A stretch of 60,000 nt of DNA from Owenia fusiformis (GCA_903813345.2 CAIIXF020000009.1:1242001-1302000), one strand, 5' to 3'; shown: positions 1 through 12,182, counted from the first letter of the stretch. The notes: a model not told the origin generated them from the sequence alone. Translations and numbers: made by a program.

Positions 1-1735
1 TCACCAGGAAATAATTAGGGTGTGGTGCCAACATCTTCAGAATAACTGTTCAATAGTAATAAATCATATTTATGTTATGTTTTATCCTTTTTACATGCTA
101 TTATTGTATTTTAAGTCAAGTTTAGACTGTGGAAACAGTCATGATTTGCCAATAGGATGTGGTGAGAGCTAAATAGAGTGTGGTGCTGCGCCACAGTCTA
201 AAAGCCTGGCGAGAGCCCTGGGTCATATTCTTGATACTAATGGAATGTTCTAAAGATTCATGAATAGCAATAGTTCATTTCATAATCAATGTGAAATTGA
301 AAATAAAGTTGTAAATATTTACATATCTTATCTTTTGTCAAAACTGTTTCTGATGGACCTGAAAATCTTAGCTTATGGTCCCAAGTAATACTTCATATAC
401 ATGTACTTTTGTCATGCAAGCCTAGCTTTAAAAGACCAAAATTGAAGTCAATACATTCATGACATTTACATTCTAGAAATACCCATAGGTCATTTTGTGA
501 TTTTACTGGAACATTGAATCTCTCTTATACCACCTTAAATAAATTTTAAATTTACCAATGGGATGATAAACCTGTAGGTGTATCAAAAATCAAGATGAAA
601 ATGAACTTTTTAAAATCTATTTTGAATTAGGAATGTGTCCAATTAGCAAATCCTAATGAATATGATATATGTCATATAAAAAGAACCAGATAGGCCTATC
701 ACAAATGATTTCCTTGACATGGAGCATCTTCTCAGATAAAATTACCGCCAAGTGAAACACCTCACAAGTGGAAAAGAATCTGTGGTTTGTTGGGAAAACT
801 ATTATTTAGGTTACCCGCCACCCACAAACTTAATTATATAGGCTAAATGACTGACCAAAACATAGATATCTTGATGATTAGATACCCTCACTTTGTTTGC
901 AGCTAGATCCCTGATTCAAATGAAATAATATATACAGGGTGGGCCAAAAAAATGCCACTTTTTTTTCAAGACACTACATACGCCAAATTTTGCAGTTATA
1001 TAGTGCCAAAGGTTCTTGGTAATAATATAATGTAACGAGTCATTCAACTTGGATTATATTTGATCTAAAAGGGGAGTTCAATTGATCCACCACTCTAATT
1101 GATGATATATTTTAGTTTTAGTTGCCTTGCTGATATTGCAGTATCAATGAAATGTTAGCTAAGTTTTTCTCAACCTGTCTTAATTGCCAGCTTTAGTTGA
1201 GCAATTTTCTAGATTGGGTGCCTTCATACAATCTCCTGGAGACCTTCCCATACCCTTTACTCACTGGGGTTTGCATCAGGGCTATTAGCTTGGCGATCAT
1301 CAGGCCGTATCAGTTCAGGAACATTTTGCAAATTATGCTTATTTATCATGGCACACCACATGTTTAAAGGGATCCATCACCTTACAAAACTTCTTAACGG
1401 AGAGGAATAAGGGAAAATGCTTGCCGGATTCTGAATCTGTGTATTTTTTAATGATTTTTCACCGTCTTAGAATTTCAATTTTTTTTCCTTTGAAAAAATG
1501 AGATTTGCATTGTTTTCCAATTAGAAAAATGAGTAAACATGAATAGCTCGAAATCTAACGGTGAGATTTTGTTTTAAAAAATCATGGATATCAAGGCTAA
1601 ATATAGCTATACAATAAACATAAAAAAGCAATGCTTGGACTCTTCATATTCACACAAAAAATTAATTAGTAAATGAGGTTTGATATTTGTGAGAATAAGT
1701 TGTACGAGGTGCAATGCTCTACAAACACCAGACTA

Positions 1736-1968
1736 CAGGGTGGATTAGGATCAATGACACACATAAAAATTAATTTAAAAATATTTCATGATAATTATCT
1801 CAAACAAAAGCAGTTAGCGAAGGATACGTTTCATTACACTCAATAAATAGTTATCACTTTTGACTATCTCATGGGAATGTATTTCCATTTGTTCAAGATA
1901 TCATTTTTTAGCTTCGAAAATCACAATCGTTGGATAATACATTTGTCTCAGAATGATAGGCCACCCTG
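1736..1968. mobile_element. Nested MITE with CAGGGTGG ends
   Basis: CAGGGTGG at the left, CCACCCTG at the right, TA on both sides, and weakly matching subterminal bases. It lies within the 935-3238 element, so it inserted later or forms one of its parts. Confidence 0.6.
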
Positions 1969-2444
1969 TAGCAATGTAGCTTTCACTTGAAGTGTACCCT
2001 TGAAAATAATTAACTTACTTTCAAATTGGTCTTGCTTTTGTGGTGTATGTGGCTTTTTAGCAAATCTGCCACGCTCATTTCTTTCCAGAACCATCTTGTT
2101 CAAATGTATCACTATATTATACGCGCATGTATAGACAGATGACATAAATATACATATAAATTATATATTGCACCTGTATTTACTTACATGGGAATATATA
2201 TTCCCTTATGGAAAAATGCAAATGCATGAACATATATTTTCATCTTATATATGACTTCAAGCTAACATATTATTTCATATTTATATTTTCATAGTTAGTT
2301 TAACATGAATAATAGATCCATGAGAACAATATTCTTTGTTTTTTTTTAAATTGATGGGTTTACTGTGAATTCCATAAATTACAATTTGCAAGGGGTAAGT
2401 ATACTGTATGAGCTAGCTAGTGGCTTTGTATTTTATGTTAGGCC

Positions 2445-2845
2445 AGGGTAATTAAATTAGTTGTTTCTCTTCTATTTTTCAAAATTGATACGGGAATGAC
2501 GGTTTTTATATTACCTTTTTTGTCTATCTAAAATGCTGATGAGGGACGGGATGATTTTTTTCTTTAAAATAACTGTAAAAAGAAATAACTAATTTTGAAG
2601 GAAATAAACTGAGTTTATGTTGAATTTATATGTTGAATTTAGCCTACTTTACTGGTATATTTGATCATATATCAGTACCACGATATTGTCAATTATCCTG
2701 ATCCATAAAAAGTAAAAAAAAGTGTTTCACACGCCATGGATGTGCGCGAGGTACGGTGTTTTTTCTCAGAAATGGCAGAAAAAAGGTGGAGGGGGGATTG
2801 GGCCACACGCGGGCAAGAATGAGAAACAACTAATTTAATTACCCT
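2445..2845. mobile_element. Nested MITE with perfect 25-bp TIRs
   Basis: A perfect 25-base inverted pair, AGGGTAATTAAATTAGTTGT plus TTCTC, at 2445-2469 and 2821-2845, inside the 935-3238 element. The 350-base core has no open frame of note. Confidence 0.8.
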
Positions 2846-3240
2846 AACCTTAGTTCATCCAGTAGTACGTTTTTACTGCAAAGTAGTGTTTTTATATGCA
2901 GCTTCATAGCATAAAATATGTTGAATGAAGCATATGGTGTGGATTAGTCGTGTGACACACAAACTGACCAATACATGAGGGTATTAGCTACTTTTCACAT
3001 AAACCAAAGGAGGACAGTGCTTTTATTTCAACTGGGAGCTTACCTCCACACGGCTGATCATGTGACCATGGTGGTGGTCCCCTTTAAGTGAGATGCTGGT
3101 GACATATTTTATTCAAGTAAAAGTGTATCCATGGCTAGATAACAACCTCAAGTTTCATTTGGTATGCAAATTATGATTTAATATCAAAATTAAAAGTTAT
3201 AGCATTTTGAAAAAAATGGCGTTTTTTGGCCCACCCTGTA

Positions 3241-4049
3241 TATGTAGGACATCACATGAGTTAAATGATTTAGCTTATAGTTTATTTTTCCATTATTTGA
3301 CCTCAATGTAACATTTTCTGCCTTCACTTACATGTGGCATTAACATGCAAATATCACCACCTACCATTTGTTACAAACACTGAACACTGATTGCCATCAC
3401 AAATAAGTTGAAGACTATAACAATTCCATCACTTCTGGTGGTGACATAATAACACAAAATTTAACAACTTAAAGATTCATGAAAATATTGTTGGTTTTAT
3501 TGGCAATCATAATTACATCATCCAATATTTTTAAAATGAATGTATTTCTACATTTGTTTATTTGTATTCAATTGTACATGATTGTGTCACTTTGTAACAT
3601 TTGCAGTCCACACGCAATGGCACAATAAAGTGGCACTTAAAGTTGGCATTGGCAACGCCATGATTATCAAGACATCATCCAGTTATTTATTAAATCCATC
3701 CTTGGCCTAAGAGTAATGCATTGCATTACACAAGAGTAAATGAGCTACTATGAAAGCAGTGAAAGACCGATCCTGAATGAACTGTCAGTCTGATTCTTCA
3801 TATTCATACTCTTTAAACCGAGAATTATTTACTCTATCCAGTTTAGGAATCTGTCCAGAATAATATTTGTAGCATGTCTGCTATCATGTGGGAGATCTCA
3901 TCAAAAAGTCCCATTCCAATGAATTCAAATATGAATTTGGTCAATGGTGTTCTGATAATTCATGTAGAAGCCATGTGCGCTGATGATGGCAATGTTTTTG
4001 TATGTACATCTTATATACAGTGAAGTATTATCATCAGGGACAGAGAGTA
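3241..4049. other. eIF6 3'UTR/downstream region
   Basis: About 0.8 kb without a coding signal. It probably includes the eIF6 3'UTR. A GGCATTAACATGCAAAT...ACCATTTGTTACA segment near 3340-3400 recurs near 38845-38885 and, more weakly, near 26268-26300. Confidence 0.5.
3686..3691 (-). promoter_or_regulatory. Possible eIF6 polyadenylation signal
   Basis: AATAAA on the minus strand about 360 bases past the eIF6 stop. Another copy lies near 3493. In AT-rich DNA this hexamer is common, so the assignment rests only on position. Confidence 0.3.
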
Positions 4050-7000
4050 TTACGTCATACTGGAAAAGAAAATATCAAAAATTTAATACAAAGGATGTTT
4101 CAGTATTTCCAAAACACAGAAGACCAAATTGCCGCCTCAAAGTATTTCAGGAATACTTGATTTTCAGAAGTGATAATTTACTAGTCAGTTGAACAGCATT
4201 ATACAGTATCTTTCAATTATAACATTAAGCAATACAAATAACCATCTTTCTAAATTTACATTTAATTCATGTACTTTAAAAAAAATAGTTAAGATAAACA
4301 TTATCAAATGTTTTCCATACCTATCAATTAGAGATTCTCTCATTTGTGTTGACATTGTGCTTGGTTGGTTATCTCCTAATTTGAATACGGATTCTATGAC
4401 GTTAACTTCTGTACTAGTCGTGTCTAAGCCACAGAATGCCACCCAATCATTTACCACCATACCTCCTGATATAACCTCACTACCTCTGTTAAGTGTACCT
4501 GCCTAAAATATAAAATAGTATAAATTTATTTGATTTTTGTGCTACTTGTGAGTGCTTTTTAAATTTAATTTTTCTTTGTCAGAAATTCATTTAAATCCTT
4601 ACTCATCTGTCATTTTGATTTGCACAACAAAAATCAATTCTTTGAAAATTCCCGGGGAGTTTGGGATATCGCTAGATATCTCACGGTTGTCTTATCTGAT
4701 TAGCATGGAAATTGAATATCGCCAGATATCTCATGACATGTGATGTGACCCTGTTAAGACCAATCATACAGTGATATAATAATTAGTATTATTATATCAC
4801 TATCTAGCTAGCGACAGTATGATTGGTCAAAACCGGGTCACATGTCGTTGGATATCTGGCGATATTCAATGGCAATGCTAATCAGATAAGACAACCGTGA
4901 GATATCTAGCGATATCCCACGCTCCCAGGAATTTTTAAAGAATTTGTTTTCGTTCAGTGTAAATAATTTAGTTCAGTGTAAGTCAAAATGGCAGACGAAC
5001 CGAGTAGATTCGAAAAATATTTGAAGACTTAATGACTTAATAATATTAGGGATGTTTAGCTAGACAGTGATATAATAAAACAAATATTTCACTCTATTTT
5101 CGGTGAATACCTGTAGCACTTTCACAAGGTGATATTCCACTTGCCCTTCGGGCTTCGTGGAATATCACTTGTGAAAGATGTACAGGTATTCACCTCAATA
5201 GAGTGAAATATTTGTTCAATATCTTGATTTTCAGAATGATCTTCCTTGAAAATGATTATAATTTAAAACAATCAGACAATGAACACTCATAAATATTATA
5301 TAGTAAGTGTTGTTTCACAAAAAGTTCACAATCCTTCCATGTATTTCATTTCGACTACCTCCGATTAGGTGAGCAGTACCATGCCCGTAGCCAGGGGGGG
5401 GGTAGTTTTTGCAAAGGGGAGAGCTTTTTGACAGTTTTGGTAAAAAAACATGCGAATAGTGCTCAGAATGGTGAAAAACTGCATGATTTTGAAAGAATTT
5501 CGGAGCGGCTGCTCCCCCTGGCTACAGGCCTGAGTACTATATATCCCTAACTAAACAGGAGTAAAATCTTGAATATGAAATGCAACTTACCACAAGTGGA
5601 ACCTGTAGAAGAGATGACAGTTCATCTTGATCTTCGACTGATGTCTTTGGATGAACCTGGAATACAAATAGAAAATAAATCAGGGTTCTTACAAACTTTT
5701 AAGAATGAAATATCCTGATATTCTAGGGCAAAAATATTGAAATTATCCTATTGTTTTTTGCATGACCTCAAAATATCTATGTATCTTAATTGATAACTTT
5801 ATAAACAGTCAGGCTATTTTTATCAATGTTAACAACTTTTTTATATCACTGTATCACCAGCAGACTGCAAAACAAGACATTTTCACAAAAAAACAATACT
5901 GACTTTCAACCAAAAAAAATATTGATTTGTACTCTTTAACATAGTTAACATTGTTACCTTCAAAATTTCACTTTTTAGACCTTAGAAGATCTTTTCTAAT
6001 TAAGCTGACCTGAATTTAAATACAAAAATCAATTTTTGACCTTTAAAAGGTCACCGAAGGTCAACCACAGGTCAAATCTCATATAAAAGGTTCTAAATTT
6101 GGTCAATTAGAGGCAAGATGAACAATTTATCAAAAGATTCAAAATGGCCACCATGTATTTTAGCCAGCATGCCTTAAACCTAATCAGATCTTGGCACTAG
6201 TCTACTCTTGCATCTGTCTAAAGGTACTCACTAGTCCACCCTGATTGCTTATTGCACAGTAGCTGCCTACTAACACTTGTTCTGCTATAGTTTGTCTGAA
6301 TACTTCAACTTTTAATGTGTCAGCTAAGATCTGTTCTGTCTCCTATAATAAAAAGTATAACATGTATTATAATACAAGTATTAGCTCAAACGTGGGTTGA
6401 GATTGACTCATTCCGAGTTTGTTGCATTTATTTCAACCTACTATCAACTTGGTATTTTTTTTATCTAATTATTGTTGAAATTTTGTTTATGATATAAATA
6501 AAACTTAATGTGATTCACTGCATCCAAAAGATATACTGAACATGTTTCCACTTCAGAGGGAGCACTTTTTTCCCGAAATCATGTCAAAATATAAACATTC
6601 TGTTATCTTACTTTATCAAGATCTGGATGTACCAAGGCTACATAGTCGTTACAAGCTATGACGTTACCAAGGGCTGAAAGTCTCTCCTCAACACGCTGTA
6701 TTTTTACACTGTCTGGTAGAGAGTTGCGTATGTGTTGTAGTTCTTGATCTGTAGTAGTTGATGGCACTAAGAGACCATTTCTGTTTCCTGAAATTATATA
6801 TTTTTTCAAATCAAGAATACTTTTGATTTACATATAGGAATATCAATATGGCCCTAAAGTAGTTAAAATGTTGTTGGGCATTTGGTACTCCAGTGATTCT
6901 CACCAAGTTAGTAACATAATCTCATATATCATTACAGTAGAAATGGCTGGTGTACAGATGTAGCAAAATATAAAATTGTGGATATTGATATGATTTGAGT

Positions 7001-10000
7001 TTTAATGGCATTACCTATGTACACACATGTCCTATTATCCTACAGCACACTTACCTACACACATATGTCCTATTATCCTACAGCACACTAACCTGCACAC
7101 GTGTCATATTATCCAACAGCACACTTACCGACACACATACGTCCTATTATCCTACAGCACACTTACCAACACACAAATACACCCTATTGTCATTCAGCAC
7201 ACTAGCCTACACACATGTATGTCCTATTATCCTACAGCACACTCACCTACACATGTGTCATATTATCCAACAGCACACTAACCTACACACACACGTCCTA
7301 TTATCCTACAGCACACTTATCGACAGACATACGTCCTACTATCCTACAGCACACTTACCTACACACATACGTCTTATCATCCTACAGCACACTTACCTAC
7401 ACACATATGTTCTATTATCCTACAGCACACTAACCTACACACATACGTCTTATCATCCTACAGCACACTAACCTACACACATACATCTTATCATCCTACA
7501 GCACACTTACCTACACACATACGTCCTATTATCCTACAGCCAGCAATCGATGTGTGTATCACTGGAATAGTCTCAGCCAATTCTCCTTCAAATACACTGG
7601 AAATATATAAGTACATGACTGTATTTGAAATATATGTAACACAATATTTTATGTGTTCTGGGGATGTTTCTTCTTACTTACAGTAAGAACAAAAGTTTGC
7701 ATTAGCTACACGCATTAGCAATAGCTGAGATTTGTTGATCAAAATGAAAGAATTTTGGCCACCATCTTGAATGATGCTAACTGCATAAAGAGTCATCCAC
7801 TATAGAACATGTCAAGAAGCATCAACATACAAGAGGCCATCCTTCATGTCTATGTCAATCTGCAAAAGCTGAATGAAGTCCCAACACAATGTGATCATGA
7901 TAAGTCAGTAACCTGTAGGCACAGTTGCCCTTTTGCGATGATAACATAACATGCCATTTCTCCTAAAAATGTGTTTATTTAGGTTATCTGAAAAAATATT
8001 TCGAGTTAATAGGTGGTTTAATTTTGGCTTATGAATTTCAATTCTTGGTGGCAAAGAGAGGGTGCAGTGTCAAAACTGACCAATCATGTAAGTACATGAT
8101 TATTGATTGACCCCTATTATTAAAGAAAACACAGAATGAAATCCTGCGCTAAGGGCTGATGTGATCCACCCCAGTAGGGATCCAACCCACGACCACTAGG
8201 TTACAAGGCGATTGTTCTACCACTGAACTAAAGGACCAACTGCCTTTTCCTCATCAACATTGCATGATGACATTTTGTTACCAAAAGGAACTATTTCGGT
8301 AACCAGAGTAATCGAGTAGATCACAAGTGATACAGCATTGCAGCCATATCTTACGTGCCCAGTTTCCTGGACCCTGTATAAGTTACCTATCTTTCCAGGT
8401 TGTCAATCATTCTATTCATGATGTCACGTTAATGAATTTCAAACAGGCCATTCACCCGAAGGAGAAATAGTATTAATTACAGAATACACAGAATGATATC
8501 CGCCCTAAGGGCTGATGTAGTTGGAGTACAGTATGCTCTCAAAGAATTTTGATGACAAGATTCACATTGCATCCCAGCACGTCCTTCCATCAGCAAGACA
8601 AAGGCAATATAGCACTTTTTCAAAGTTCAATAGTACTCAGGGCTTGCATTAACGGCGTCCCGTACATGTTAAGGACTCAAAAATAATTTGGAGGACGCAA
8701 AAATTGAAAATATTTCTGTTTTTGGATGCAAATTTTTTTTAGGTCAAAATCACTTCAAACCCCAGTTACGCCGGTTCAAAATCAAATATTGATTGCCGGT
8801 CCAAATGATGATTTTGCTGACACATGAGACAAATCAATTAAGTTTGACATATCAAATGAAAGAATATAAATTGGCCTACCTTGTGAAGGCAAAATCTAAG
8901 TATAATAGGCAGATAATCAGCAGTGTTTTACAGAAACACTGAGATAATTATCTTACGATAATCTGGCCACCATTACATTTTTATTGACCTACTCTCAAAA
9001 CCAAACATCATTGCTTTGAGACTAATGGGTCAGTAGCAAAAAACCGTTATCACTGTCCTGCCAACTTTCAATGGATAAAACAAACACTATAATCAATACA
9101 ATTTGATCCTCTTGGCATTATCTCACATCATAGTAAGGAAGCACAAAGGGCAACATTTGAAAACAAATAAAATATTACAAGTCAAAAATGCATATCAAAC
9201 TATTGAATGTTGATCTTTATATTTCATTGAAATTAATAATGTGTCCGAAAGGAATATTGAGTTATTATTTACATCAGAGTGAGGAGGAACAAGGGGCAAC
9301 ATTGAAAAACACAAAGTAATTAAGAAGTCAAAAATGAATTAACAATCAATTATGTATTGATCTGCTTTATTGAGATCAATTGCTCATATACAATGTGCAT
9401 TAAGTGACAGGAAAATACTGATTTTATCATTTAACATCACAGTGAGAAAGCACATGAGGCGAATGGTCGAAAAAATTTCAGCCTGTTGAAATTGCCAAAA
9501 GGCCTCTTGAAAAAATATTTATTGAAACCCCTGCGGTCAATACTACAATGTGTTTACAACGATACCTAACAAAAACAAATAATTATGATCTCTCACCTTT
9601 ATTTGAATCTTAAATAAGGCTCAACATGTTGAATATTTACAAATAATCATGATTCTCTCGAATTTTTTCGACTTTGTTTATTTTTAGATTTGAAACCATG
9701 ACACGCAACAGTTTTTCCTATTCAGAAACAAATATTAGGTTATTCATGAAATAAAATGTATTCATTGTCGAATGAACGGACATGCATTTATTCAGTCCGT
9801 ACTTAACATTTACTTCCGTTTTAAATTCGCGGCAAGAAATCAAAAACTGAAAAATAAGGGACACATTTTTTTTTCAAAGGACACACTTTTTAAAAAAAAT
9901 TGAGTCCTTGGGACTCACAAATTTTCTAACCTAATGCAAGCGCTGGTACTTTTAAAATATTTTGGTATTCCTGAGATCAGGGGTAACGTCCAGCGAGACT

Positions 10001-10292
10001 AAATCATTGTAAGATATTTGGCACCCTTATATAGCTAACACTTCACAAGGTATTCGATCATTGCAAAAAAAATGCCTGGAGTATTTGAGAATAAATGGAG
10101 GTTTTTCTATAGGCCCTCTATAATAAAAAAAATCGCCGATCTTCACCAGAAGAAACAAAATGTTATATTAAAATGTTCTACAAACCTGTAAAAGTTCTCT
10201 GACCCTCCCATTGCGACAAGGCAGTAAGAATTGGTGAGTTTTGCAAATACCCCCACCTCATTATTTCCTTCAAATTGTGTTCTAACCGCCAT
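4050..10292 (-). CDS. EIF6: Eukaryotic translation initiation factor 6 (eIF6), 7 coding exons
   Basis: eIF6 binds the 60S subunit, blocks premature joining to 40S, and works in late nucleolar/cytoplasmic 60S maturation. Coding exons on the minus strand are 10292-10186, 7596-7511, 6787-6612, 6342-6232, 5656-5591, 4502-4321 and 4059-4050; every junction has AG/GT and the phases join without a break. The product is 245 residues, the length of human eIF6. Visible family blocks are [20 protein letters not shown] at the start, [12 protein letters not shown] (about 54-65), [20 protein letters not shown] in exon 3, and [19 protein letters not shown] in exon 6. The start is the methionine of MAVRTQ, with A at -3 and G at +4; an open frame runs 22 codons upstream but is not part of the family. 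The last exon carries only ten coding bases, giving SMT-stop after SLID. Exon 2 is followed by a minisatellite made of its own end. Identification is very secure; the last exon is a good inference from a strong acceptor. Confidence 0.96.
4634..4946. mobile_element. Foldback element in eIF6 intron 5
   Basis: Two ~145-base arms in inverted orientation fold around position 4788. The arms share GATATCGCTAGATATCTCAC, GACAACCGTGAGATATC and ACCAATCATAC text. The centre, CAGTGATATAATAATTAG, is also found at the edge of the 5081 and 15052 hairpins, so these are related foldbacks. Confidence 0.88.
5081..5214. mobile_element. Hairpin element (CAAATATTTCACTCTAT ends)
   Basis: A 134-base inverted repeat with ~60-base arms and a CCCTTCGGGC-type loop. 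The ends match the hairpin at 15052-15205, and GATATAATAAAACAAAT directly precedes it, so both belong to one family. Confidence 0.85.
5380..5532. mobile_element. Short TIR element (GCCCGTAGCCAGGGGG family), copy 1
   Basis: The left end has GCCCGTAGCCAGGGGGG and the right end CCCCCTGGCTACAGGCC. It is flanked by AGTAC on both sides (5375-5379, 5533-5537), a 5-bp duplication. The core GTGCTCAGAATGGTGAAAA is shared with 27912-28130. Confidence 0.85.
7018..7545 (-). repeat. 38-bp minisatellite derived from eIF6 exon 2 end and its 5' splice site
   Basis: Thirteen tandem copies of a ~38-bp unit fill the start of eIF6 intron 2. Read on the minus strand, each unit repeats the last ~30 bases of exon 2 (encoding CRIIGRMCV) followed by GTAAGTGT or GTTAGTGT, so each copy carries a near-intact exon end and donor. 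The authentic exon end is the outermost copy at 7511; the others run away from it into the intron. Open frames across this block on the plus strand are products of the repeat and not genes. Confidence 0.92.
8127..8240 (-). mobile_element. tRNA-derived SINE (tRNA-Thr-like head)
   Basis: On the minus strand 8240-8160 reads like a tRNA: A box TTAGTTCAGTGGTAGAAC, anticodon loop CTTGTAA (TGT anticodon), and B box GGTCGTGGGTTGGATCC. The B box has lost the usual TTCGA order and the acceptor stem does not close, so it is not a working tRNA. A tail with AGCCCTTAGCGCAGGAT follows and recurs at 8478-8522. Confidence 0.8.
8478..8522 (-). mobile_element. Partial second SINE copy
   Basis: Repeats the tail of the neighbouring SINE (ACACAGAATGA, CCCTAAGGGCTGATGT) but lacks the tRNA head. 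Confidence 0.6.
8638..9945. mobile_element. hAT-like non-autonomous TIR element in eIF6 intron 1
   Basis: The left end is CAGGGCTTGCATTA and the right end inverted reads CAGCGCTTGCATTA, flanked by GTACT at 8633-8637 and 9946-9950. It shares subterminal GGACGCAAAA and GAGTCC..GGGACTC with the element at 45573-46479. Internally it has repeated CAATTGATC/ATCACAGTGAG..AAGCAC text but no transposase frame. Confidence 0.75.
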
Positions 10293-12182
10293 AGTAACTT
10301 TCAAATACTGTTCTTGGTGGAAATGAGCTCTGGAATGAACTTGATTGATGTAACACACCTATGAAACTGCTTGAATTACTTAATAAATGAACTAAATGTA
10401 CAAATTTTCAAAATATTGCGAAACGTGTTCGCAATGTGATGTGAACTACGTCATCAAAACGTGTGTAGATTGAGATATAAAAATGAACAAGTTTTAGCTA
10501 TCACGAAATCCACAATCAGCAAGTCACAGTTTTCCATTTTAAGAATCATTGATTTATGGATCAATAACTTTTGTGATTTTTTGAAAAAATGAATCAGAGC
10601 TTAACATCTTTGAATATCCAGAGAGTCTAAGTCAACCCCTTCCTATCTAAGGGTGAGTGGGGGGGGGGTTGTCGCTGATACTTATCTTAGATCTGTTCAA
10701 ATGGAAATGCCCAATTAAACCAGGCAGCCAATCAGGTTCATGATAAACAAATTCAACGACCAATCAGATAACAGGAGGACTTTTCTGGTATATTTCAACT
10801 TCAGATTGAATTAATTTCTTAGAAAATAATTAGATCGGCCAAGGGCGTTACAATACCCGGGAATTTATCGGTTCGTCCAGTACTTGTTTGTGATAGCGCC
10901 CTCTGTAGGTCACTGTGCTTATAGCCTACAGTAATACGGGGTGGGATATCGGGAATTCGGTCAGTTTCTATACGTCGATTTCGCTATGAATTGAAGCAAG
11001 TGTGACCACTTTATCCACTTAAACAATTTGATAATTGATTAAATCTTTAAACAAAATCGATAAACACGTTATACACTTCCTATCTCCTTAGAAATTAGCA
11101 TGTATTTATGGATTGTGTTTTCGAACAAGGCTCGACCCACCCCAATAGGGAAATCCTTATGCTAATTAGTATGACGTCATATTTTCCTGGGGAATCCTAG
11201 ATTTCAAGGCCTCAGTCTGTTATTGTGTCAAATGTAAACGCTCTTGGGACGCTCTTTTGCAGACAGAAAATTGACAGATTAGCTTTTAACTTTCAGCTTT
11301 GATGTTTAAATATTCTGTATTTCTACCGGACTTCTTGCTGAATATCATATAATGTTATAACTTGATTTGGATCATTGCCTGATTGATCATTCTGAAATTT
11401 TGATTGTGATTCATGATTGATTGGCAAGAAAAATAATTCCTATTGTTTTCCAGCGAAGTCAAAATGTTACAGCATGAGTTATAATGTCGAGTTTGCATCA
11501 TGTTAAATTCTGCTAGTGATTAGAAGTCCATGCACAAGCATACACATAAGAGACAAACACACCCAGGCTCCAGGCCGTGGATGGAAATATAAAACTATTT
11601 AAGGCACAAACTGGTATTAATAGACCGATATGTAGTGTCTGCCATGTATTGAAGGTAAACCAATCTGTATTATTAATGTTTCTTCTATCAATACATGGGT
11701 TGTGCAATAGAAAAGCAATGGCACAATCAAAAATGTGCATATCAATCGTGAATATCTCTCGGTTCAAAGCTTATTTCCAACAGAATCGTGTCAAAATATG
11801 TGTCTGAGTAACAGTTATACATTATAAGATCGCAAACTCTTACCAATTATCAGCCGAATGGCTCATTTTCAACGAAATGTCCTTAAGACAACAGCCCTGG
11901 GTCGCGCCTGAGACCAAAAACTACTTCAAATAGCCCTCCCCTAATTATATTGGATAATCACATTTATGCGTGCGCGCGCAGCTCATCCAATGAACGAAAC
12001 GCCACTTCCCGCTGAAATCACCGGGTATTGATCTTTCCCTTGGATCGGCCAGCACAATCGCAAAATTAAGACTGAAAGAGGGAGATTTGGGACTTCAGTC
12101 TTTCGGCTTGGTAAGAAGATTGGTGAATATGTGGTGAACTCAATATGCAAAAAGTCCAGAGGGGTCTAACCCGTCTTGATTA
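10293..12182. other. eIF6 5' flank / intergenic
   Basis: About 1.9 kb with a G run at 10661, a CRE-like site at 11172, and no conserved open frame. It probably includes the eIF6 promoter and any upstream exon. Short open frames near 11,500-11,800 occur on both strands and match nothing known to me. Confidence 0.5.
11172..11179. promoter_or_regulatory. CRE-like palindrome upstream of eIF6
   Basis: Perfect TGACGTCA about 880 bases upstream of the eIF6 start codon on its 5' side. It may belong to the eIF6 promoter or an upstream exon region. One chance 8-mer in this much DNA would not be surprising. Confidence 0.25.

Larger units (their letters stand above)
935..3238. mobile_element. ~2.3-kb TIR element with CAGGGTGGGCC ends
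   Basis: The left end CAGGGTGGGCCAAAAAA matches the inverse of the right end (TTTTTTGGCCCACCCTG); TA lies outside both ends (933-934, 3239-3240). Similarity continues for ~35 bases. Two smaller elements are nested inside. No transposase is recognisable, so it is probably a Tc1/mariner-type non-autonomous copy. Confidence 0.8.

Noticed and set aside
3726-3747. Alternative last exon for eIF6 (would add SSSFTLV)
   Set aside because: The site at 4059-4050 has a better pyrimidine tract, is nearer, and gives exactly the family length with an SMT end.
6995-7471. 158-codon plus-strand frame with repeated [11 protein letters not shown] text
   Set aside because: It is the complement of the exon-derived 38-bp minisatellite; the frame exists only because of the repeat.
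7018-7545. CRISPR array
   Set aside because: Units are contiguous without unique spacers, lie in a eukaryotic intron, and derive from an exon; the same applies to the 23-, 27-, 65- and 72-bp arrays.
8160-8240. Functional tRNA-Thr gene
   Set aside because: The head looks like a tRNA but the acceptor stem does not pair, the B box is altered, and the sequence continues into a SINE tail with a second partial copy.
10293-10358. 22-codon upstream extension of eIF6
   Set aside because: The family starts at MAVRTQ, which has a good start context; the extension contains a likely acceptor (TTCATTCCAG) and is probably UTR or intron.
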